Assembly: GCA_034359265.1 (NCBI GenBank)
Contig: CP136891.1
Location: 56,684,501 to 56,748,500, forward strand
DNA length: 64,000 nt
Direction of reading: 5' to 3'
Source of the DNA: Canna indica
Lineage: Eukaryota > Streptophyta > Magnoliopsida > Zingiberales > Cannaceae
The translations under genes were made by a program, and so were the position numbers. The notes beneath the pieces were generated by a model. It searched no databases. It was given only the letters and a program-made list of their open reading frames with translations, and was not told the origin of the DNA. Positions 57,234 through 64,000 of the stretch are shown one piece after another; the first letter of the stretch is position 1; each line of letters opens with the position of its first letter.

Positions 57234-60200
57234 ATGGGCATCTTCAGGGTAATCTCATCTATTCCAGTCGATCGACTCCCTTTTCCTCCTAAAAATCCTT
57301 GGGAAAATTTTCTTCTATCGATCGGATCTGGTCCTCATCAGTTTGTTTTATCTGATTATTATGTTGTTCGATTCCATTTCTTCTATACTAATTTTCTGGA
57401 AATCCATAGAAATGCCTTTTTCTCTTCCTACGTGAATGTTTTGAGTGTTATTTTTGTTTACCGGGCTTGGATTTGCTGGTGATGGCTTTTTTGTGGCATT
57501 GATTTGTTCATAATTGTGGATGGTGGCAGTTTCATCAGTACCAGGTGGTGGGTCGAGCCCTCCCGACCGAGGCGGAGGAGCACCCAAAGATTTACCGTAT
57601 GAAGCTGTGGGCTACGAACGAAGTCAGGGCCAAATCCAAGTTCTGGTTAGTTTATTTCTGGTGTTAAAGTTGGGTCATATGGACTGGATGCCTTTTGTAT
57701 CATTTATGCTGTGTTGTTCACTGTTGTTAATTATTTCATTTGTTGTGCCCTCAATTTCAGGTACTTCTTGAGGAAATTGAAGAAGGTGAAGAAGAGTAAT
57801 GGCCAAGTCCTTGCTATTAATGAGGTTTGCCTTCTTGGTTCATCTTTGGTCTCTTTTGCTTATCGCATACGAAAATTCCTTTTGGTTTTCCTTATTTTTC
57901 CCAGTTTGTTTATCATACAAAGCTAGCTAGCTTTCCTTCATGTTGTAATTTGTTGGTTGGCCTTCTTATTGTAGTCTATTCAAGGAATCCATAATCCGTC
58001 TGATTAATCTTTACAAATGCTAGACCAGGTTGTAGCTGTGAATATTGAATGAGAATGAATTGATATTCAAAGATAAAGTGAGAACTGCACATGTATTCTT
58101 GCATTATGATGTTTCCAAGGGATTTATGTTTATTTTTAACAACGTCATGTGTTTCTTACTTCCCATCATTTTTAGTGGAATCGTAGAGCAGGATTATTTT
58201 GAATATGGCTACATAGTCTATGGAGGATTTATGGGACATTTATCTTTTTTTTCCTTGTACTGTTATGTCAGGCTTTTCCCAATATTTAGCCATAGACCAA
58301 CAAGAAAAATAGCTTTTGTAGACATTAGCTGCACAGTTTGCAAATTACTAATGAACTCCACACTGTTAAGTCAATAGATTATCTAAAGGTGAAGAACCGA
58401 AACAATGACAGTTTTAATTTGTTGATGTAGTAACTTTGATGGCAAATCATAAACTATTAATGTTTCATTGCTACTTCAAAGGTAACTAGTGTCTAGTGTC
58501 TTCTTCATTTGGAGATTGATCTCATTATGCTCTTGATTATTCTATGGGCTTTTTTATAGGTTTTCTTAATTGATATCAAACAAGCCAAAATGTTATCATC
58601 ATTCTAAACTTCTTTTGGGTTTTTATCAGTTAAGGTTGTGAATCATATTAGAACTAGTATGCCTTGATTTAGGTTGTGTATGTATTGATATTTTATTGGA
58701 GAGCACATCTGTTGTGCTAAAATTCCCAGTAATGATTGAAGTGGATGTTGTCCAGAGGTTATCTTCTTTTATAATCTGCATACTTTGACCTGAATCACAC
58801 ATAATTTGAGATACTTTATTGCTTGTGGCTAACCTCCTTTTTCTACAAGATCTTATCTTTTTTTGTGGTACCATTGATTTAAATCCCGAGGGTACCATCA
58901 TTCACTGTGAAAATCATTAGTCTGTTGATTGTAGAAGTGATGTTGCTTCTTTGTAAACTTCACCGTCATATGATCTGAATACTTAATTGCTAAATTTATA
59001 TAAGACCATTGATTTTATATAATCATTGTGTTATTTTTGTTTATGATTTGTCAAAAATTTCTTGGTATTTTAGATCACTAGTTTTCTTTCAGGTTGATGA
59101 TTTTGCCTATTCTCATCCTTCCACTGATTGTTTAATCTATTTTTAATTATTGATCTCCTTTTTGGGCTCGTGCTTAATCTGGTTGATGGGTCTCCTTATC
59201 TTGCCCATTCGATTCGTTCCCTTGAAGCTATATCATGATTTATCATTCAGTCTCTCCTACTGCATCTTAGTGCATCTATAGATAATGTTTTGCATCTCTT
59301 GACGTGGAGAGATCGAATACACTTTTCAGCTAATTTTTGCAATGATTTGTTCTCCCTTTTAATGTTTCCAACTGTGTGATCAATGCTTCATGTTTAGCTA
59401 TTTAGTTTAATTTTGTTTCTTAGTTTAAATTATTTTATTGGTAAAATTATTGTTTGTATTTTTGCAGAAATTATATATATATCCATATCCATATTAACAC
59501 TTGAGATCCTTTTACTTATTTATGTCCTTCCAGTTTCTTTTTGTTTCGGTGTTTCTTTTTTCCTGTAAAATTGGTATTTGTTGTGATATTAATTTTATGT
59601 CGAGTGCACATGTCTTAATTTGTATTCTCCTGTTAGACTTCTTTTGCCTAGTGCTTCTTAATCTGGTCGATGGGTCTTGTTATTTTGCCCATTTGATTTG
59701 TTCCCTTGAAGCTATACTAAATTTTTTGTGCAGTTTCTCCTATTTTGTATTCAATGCATACGGAGTTGTTTTTGATTGTCCCTTGGTGCTGGGAGCCTGT
59801 ATTCAACTTAGTATGACTAATCAGAGGATGTTATATGCATTTGTTGGTCTATATTATTGATGCTACTGGGCATAAATTGTGCTGCTTGCTCATGACACAT
59901 GTCTTTCATCTAACCTTGCTCTAATCTTTTTCCCCATGTTAGATGTGATTGAAAGGTAGATATCTCCCTGATTTTTTAACTGATTATGTTGCCATCTGAT
60001 TAATTTGAAATCGTATGTCCTTTGACGGTCCTTACTCTTTCTTGTCATGTGGATATTGATTTCCCTGTCTAAATCAACTGAGTTCAGCATGGTTTGGAAA
60101 TCCCTTTTTTCATCCTACTGAAATAGTTGACTGTCTTCAACTTCTCATACTTTTTCATTACTTTGGCAACTGTTTATAATTTTTTTTATTGAAAATGCAT

Positions 60201-60611
60201 CTAAATAAAGATTTCTTGTATATTATATAGACAATTGAATGTGGAGCTAATTCTATGCTGGTTTGGCAGATATTTGAGAGGAAGCCAACAAAGATTAAAA
60301 ACTATGGCATCTGGCTGCGCTACCAGAGCCGTACAGGTTACCACAATATGTACAAGGAGTACAGGGATACTACTCTGAATGGTGCCGTGGAGCAGATGTA
60401 TACTGAGATGGCATCACGCCATAGAGTGAGGCACCACTGCATCCAGATCATCAAGACAGCTACAATTCCTTCCAAGCTCTGCAAGCGTGAAAGCACCAAG
60501 CAATTCCATGACTCAAAGATCAAGTTCCCTCTTGTATTCAAGAAAGTCAGACCACCCACCAGAAAGTTGAAGACCACCTTCAAGGCTTCCCGCCCTAATC
60601 TATTCATGTAG
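57234..60611 (+). CDS. RPL18A: 60S ribosomal protein L18a (eL20)
   Basis: Cytosolic large-subunit ribosomal protein. Coding exons: 57234-57248, 57530-57645, 57761-57824, 60270-60611; all introns are GT-AG and the sum is 537 nt (178 residues plus TAG), the family's normal length. Exon 1 encodes only MGIFR. Exon 2 gives [20 protein letters not shown] and [15 protein letters not shown], exon 3 [21 protein letters not shown], and exon 4 runs from [19 protein letters not shown] to the conserved end [13 protein letters not shown]. The start ATG at 57234 is chosen because it joins in frame to FHQYQVVGR and plant L18a proteins begin M-(G/V)-x-F-(R/K)-FHQYQ. Intron 3 is 2.4 kb. No defects were seen, so it is probably functional. 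Confidence 0.97.
57825..60269 (+). other. Long intron 3 of RPL18A with an internal duplication
   Basis: T-rich intron with GTTTGCC donor and TTTGGCAG acceptor. 59165-59280 and 59645-59750 share CTTAATCTGGT[T/C]GATGGGTCT, TTGCCCAT and TCCCTTGAAGCTATA, an old direct duplication. No nested transposon or coding sequence was recognised. Confidence 0.75.
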
Positions 60612-61822
60612 GCGAGTTTTAACTAGAATGCCCAAGCTCTTGTCTTCCATCTTAATATGACATTCTTCGAGCATTGTTGGGGCCCCTATCAGTAGCATTT
60701 TGTGATACTCCTTCAGTGCTTAAAACACCACAAGCTATCAGATTTTCTTCTGTTTTAAGTTGGCTTTTTCATGGAGATTAATATTTTGATTAAACCAATT
60801 CAGTGGAATTTTTGTTAGTTATTCATGATGATTAGTTCTGGTTTGCAATTCCTACTTTTTGTCTATGATGAAATTTCTGCTTAAAGATTTTATGGCATTG
60901 AGTTGTAAGGGGTTTGCTGTTTATTTATTTTATAGTTACTTCTCGCAATGCAGCTAAATTGCTTGTTTGGTTTACTGCGCCTGATTTTGAATTGGATGCA
61001 AGTAGCCGTTCATGGGTAACTCATGCTGATATTGAAAGAATCAAACAAATTTATATTAGCAAATATCACCTTATTATTTTACGCCTACCATATATTACCG
61101 TATAGTATAAAATGATCATTTACATTTTTAGCTATATAACTAAAAAGATTATAGATAAAAAAGCAGTAGTTACCATACTAATTTGTTTATTTTCATGAAA
61201 TTAACCATAATTTAGCACTTAAAACCCATACCCTATTATCGCATTCTGATAATTGTTCAACGTAATATGACAATCGATCATTTATTTAATAAAATAACTT
61301 TGATAAAAAAAATTTAAGTGGCATTTGTTTTACCCTAGGAAGTACAGACACTCCGAGTGATTGTCGTGTTCGCGTGTCCGACACGCCACGGACATCGACA
61401 CACGAAAACACTCGTCTGACACATGTGTCTCATGTGTCCAAGAGTGTCTTGACTAGTTAATTTTTTTTGTCCGAACATGACCAGCCATGCATCTTTAAAA
61501 AATAATAATAAAACAATCAAGAGAATTTAATATTTTATCTTTTTATTATTATAAAAAAAATTGGAGCACTTACTCTTTTATCTATTTCCTTAATCTTTCT
61601 CTCGATGAACCAGAGTTGGAGAGAGTAATATTTTCCAATGAATAAGATAACAACAATGAACGATGAAGAAGATAGTGGAACTCTATTTAACTTTTTGTTT
61701 ATACGTGGTTGTACATGACTAGTTCTACTAAAACCTGATAATTTATGAATTTTTTAGGAGATGTCAATAGATATTTTGCCCCATGCTTTGGAAGGGGCTT
61801 AGAAAAAGTAAATATTGACACA
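60612..61822. other. 3' flank of RPL18A and intergenic DNA
   Basis: The first 300 bases are the likely 3' UTR (T-rich, no clear AATAAA). Near 61345-61460 is a cluster of GTGTCCGACACG, ACACATGTGTC and GTGTCC words in both orientations, a low-copy repeat fragment of unknown family. No gene was recognised. Confidence 0.5.
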
Positions 61823-64000
61823 TGTCACGCCCCAATTGCAGGGTCACGTGATCGGCCAGGGTATACGCACCTATACCCCGCAGTCTAACTCATGTACATG
61901 CCAACATCATAAACAATAAGTAAATAACAGCTTTTAATAATAAAAGAATCAAAACAGATTTTCATTTCAAAACAATAAGGTTTTAAATACACATCTCAAG
62001 TGCGGAAATAAATCGAAGAGCAACAGTTCTTTTAATAAATAAATCTGAATAAAACGTGAATGTCCCCACGGGAGGACAACTCCAAATACCAAAACAAAAG
62101 TGCATGACAACCTACTACAGACTCGACAACGACCCATAACTAGGACTGCTATGAGATCATGTGGCTCCTCTGCCCTCCAACTACGCCAAGTGCTCCAGCC
62201 CACCTCACCGGTCAGGCCTTGCAAAACAAAACAAAATAACGATAACGGGTGAGTTCAAAGAACTCAGTGAGTAGTTTTACCAACCCCCATAAATCAACAT
62301 CATAGAGATAACAAGAATATATCTATCTCTACAGAGGCAATGTCACAAAAGTGTGACTAGCTACCAGGCCAACAGGTCATCCATGCCCACGACACCTAAC
62401 TCTCAAAGAGGTGCATCAGGTCGAATCCCTACCATGCCTAAATCAACAACACATACTAGGGAAGTGCATCGGGCCAAAGCCCACCATGCCGAAGGCAACA
62501 ACACATACTAGGAAAGTGCATCGGGCCGACGCCCACCATGCCGAAGGCAACAACACATACTAGAGAAGTGCATCGGGCCGAAGCCCACCATGCCGAAGGC
62601 AACAACACATACTAGGATATTTTGGAAAGGCCCTTCGAACTTATCCTGTAGGTTGGGAATTTTGGCGTTCAACCACCCGGGCGTAGCCCGAACCCGGCTC
62701 CTAATCGAGCCGCTCCGCCATTCCCAATGATATGACGCATCAAGACCTAAGTCAAGATTCTCTTACGGTGTCCTCATTATGAAGCGTCTCAACACTCCAA
62801 ACCCGACCTCTATCCCTTAGACCCGTAATGTCATGAACCAGTGTAGTTTTATTTTATGAATACCTTGTAAGTTGGTTCATAGCAGATTATGCTCACCCTT
62901 AAATCCAATTTTAATTATAGAATTAAAATTTAGATTATCTCAATTAGGATTTTATTTTAGGTTACTGTTCAGCCCAGAAATGTTGTGTCTGACACAAATC
63001 TAGTCTCCAAAGTGTGTCCTAAATTTTCAAACTATGTTTTCCGATCGAAACGATAGGTTACACGACTATATTCACACATACACACACATTACAACAAATA
63101 AATTAAAAATCAGCACAGATTCATCATCTCAGCATACAATTCCAGCAAATATGCAATTTCAGCATACTTATATAATTAAATCCAAAAATTAACAGAAATT
63201 AATCCATAAATTACCATTAGAACAGAATACTAATCTCGGGAATTAATTCACAGAAATCATATTTTTAATCAAGATTAACAAGAACACGTACACTTAAATC
63301 AAGAGTCCAGCATTAGGATCAAGAACCCCATTCTCAAGAATCCTTAATTAGTCATTACCAAGATGTTAATCCTACCACATGATTTCTACCCAAAATCACA
63401 GATTTAATCATAAGCATGCAATCAACAAATCAAGAAACTAAATTGAGAGAATAAATCATGATTTGCACATCAAGAAAACATGACAAGAACTCGAAGAAAA
63501 TCTAAGAACAAGGCATAAATACCGAGCCGTCACGAATGGCTTAAAAAAAATCTGATTAAAATCCCGAAGAGAGAGGGTAGACCACTCACCTTAATTTAGA
63601 AAAATATTAGGAAAGAAACTCCGGACGACGGCCCTCGAATCCGGCTTCAAAAGGCCGACAGCTCAACCCAAAAAATGGCTCCAAGGGGCGGCGGCTCACT
63701 CTAAGCCGCCGGCTTGGAGAGAGGGAGAAAGGGGAAGGAGATCGAGGGGCTAGCTCAGCTGGCTCCTCTCAGCTTGGCTCCAAAGGAAAAGAAGAGAGGG
63801 GAAGGGGAAGAAGCAAGCGGCTCGGCTCCAAAGAGAAAGAAGAGAGGAGAGGAGAGGAAGAAAAAGCAGACGGCTCGACTTGGCTTTGGGTGGCGGCTCA
63901 AAGGAGAAAGGGAAAGGGGGCTGACTGCTGGCTCCCTTTCTCAACTTTTTAGGTGGCTCCAAAATATGAGCCACAAGCCATGAGGGTTTTTTTTATACAC
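61823..64000 (-). repeat. Long Gypsy-type LTR, running off the right edge
   Basis: It starts TGTCACGCCCCAATTGCAGGG on the plus strand, like the Gypsy LTR starts at 20718 and 27609. It continues with GTATACGCACCTATACCCCGC, GTGAGTTCAAAGAACTCAGTGAG and, near 63120-63170, ATTTCAGCATAC repeats. It carries a 52-bp tandem array. No end or internal region is reached before the window ends. The minus orientation is inferred from the similar LTRs. Purine-rich sequence at 63700-63960 gives spurious open frames. Confidence 0.7.
62411..62621. repeat. 52-bp tandem repeat, about four units
   Basis: Units start at 62411, 62464, 62516 and 62568 with GTGCATC. The last three are nearly identical (GGGCC[G/A]A[A/C]GCCCACCATGCC then GAAGGCAACAACACATACTAG). 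The first is diverged. It lies inside the LTR-like sequence at the right edge. Confidence 0.9.

Noticed and set aside
59501..59860. 119-codon plus-strand open frame
   Set aside because: Lies in the T-rich third intron of RPL18A; Phe/Leu/Cys-rich from composition, with no homology features.
63700..63983. Plus-strand 89-codon open frame rich in Lys/Glu/Arg (and the reverse frame)
   Set aside because: Purine-rich low-complexity sequence inside LTR-like DNA; open on both strands because of composition, with no motif.

Overview
The window is nuclear DNA of a flowering plant. It has spliced genes with GT-AG introns, a plant-specific WIYLD/SET histone-methyltransferase gene, a cytosolic ribosomal-protein gene, and a dense nest of plant LTR retrotransposons and DNA transposons. 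Species cannot be fixed from the sequence. The GC-rich captured protease coding sequence hints weakly at a monocot.

Only two host genes are well supported. (1) A SUVR1/2/4-type SET-domain gene on the minus strand. Its start codon is at 16573 and eight coding exons run down to 10848, giving 880 codons in frame. It has an N-terminal WIYLD domain, a tandemly duplicated small exon, a pre-SET Cys cluster and most of the SET domain. The last exon (WDYG motif and post-SET) is absent from the window. The gene either runs off the left edge with a nested retrotransposon in its last intron or is truncated. (2) RPL18A (60S ribosomal protein eL20) on the plus strand, four coding exons between 57234 and 60611, 178 residues, with telo-box motifs upstream.

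Almost everything else is transposon. 432-10195 is a decayed Ty1/Copia element with short LTRs. Nested in it are a hAT-type MITE (8-bp TSD), a plastid ndhA fragment lying inside the integrase, two foldback hAT-like elements (each with an 8-bp TSD), and a long-TIR Mutator-like element carrying pieces of an aspartic-protease gene (a Pack-MULE). 17625-20703 holds several LTR copies of one family (here LTR-B). 20718-28568 is a decayed minus-strand Ty3/Gypsy element. 28569-33309 is a patchwork of LTR-B, LINE ORF1, Gypsy pol, a CACTA end with a transposase-associated ORF, and Copia gag/protease. 33310-42160 holds LTR-A and LTR-B elements that carry gag only. 42889-51469 is a complete minus-strand element of the same group with a perfect ATATT target-site duplication, two LTRs of about 1.57 kb, PBS, PPT, a gag and a second unusual ORF, but no recognisable pol. 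51470-57100 is AT-rich intergenic DNA with local duplications. The right edge (61823-64000) is a long Gypsy-type LTR with a 52-bp tandem repeat.

The most interesting material is the pol-less gag-plus-extra-ORF retrotransposon lineage with GTCGAC-palindrome-studded LTRs, followed by the Pack-MULE protease capture and the plastid insertion in the integrase.
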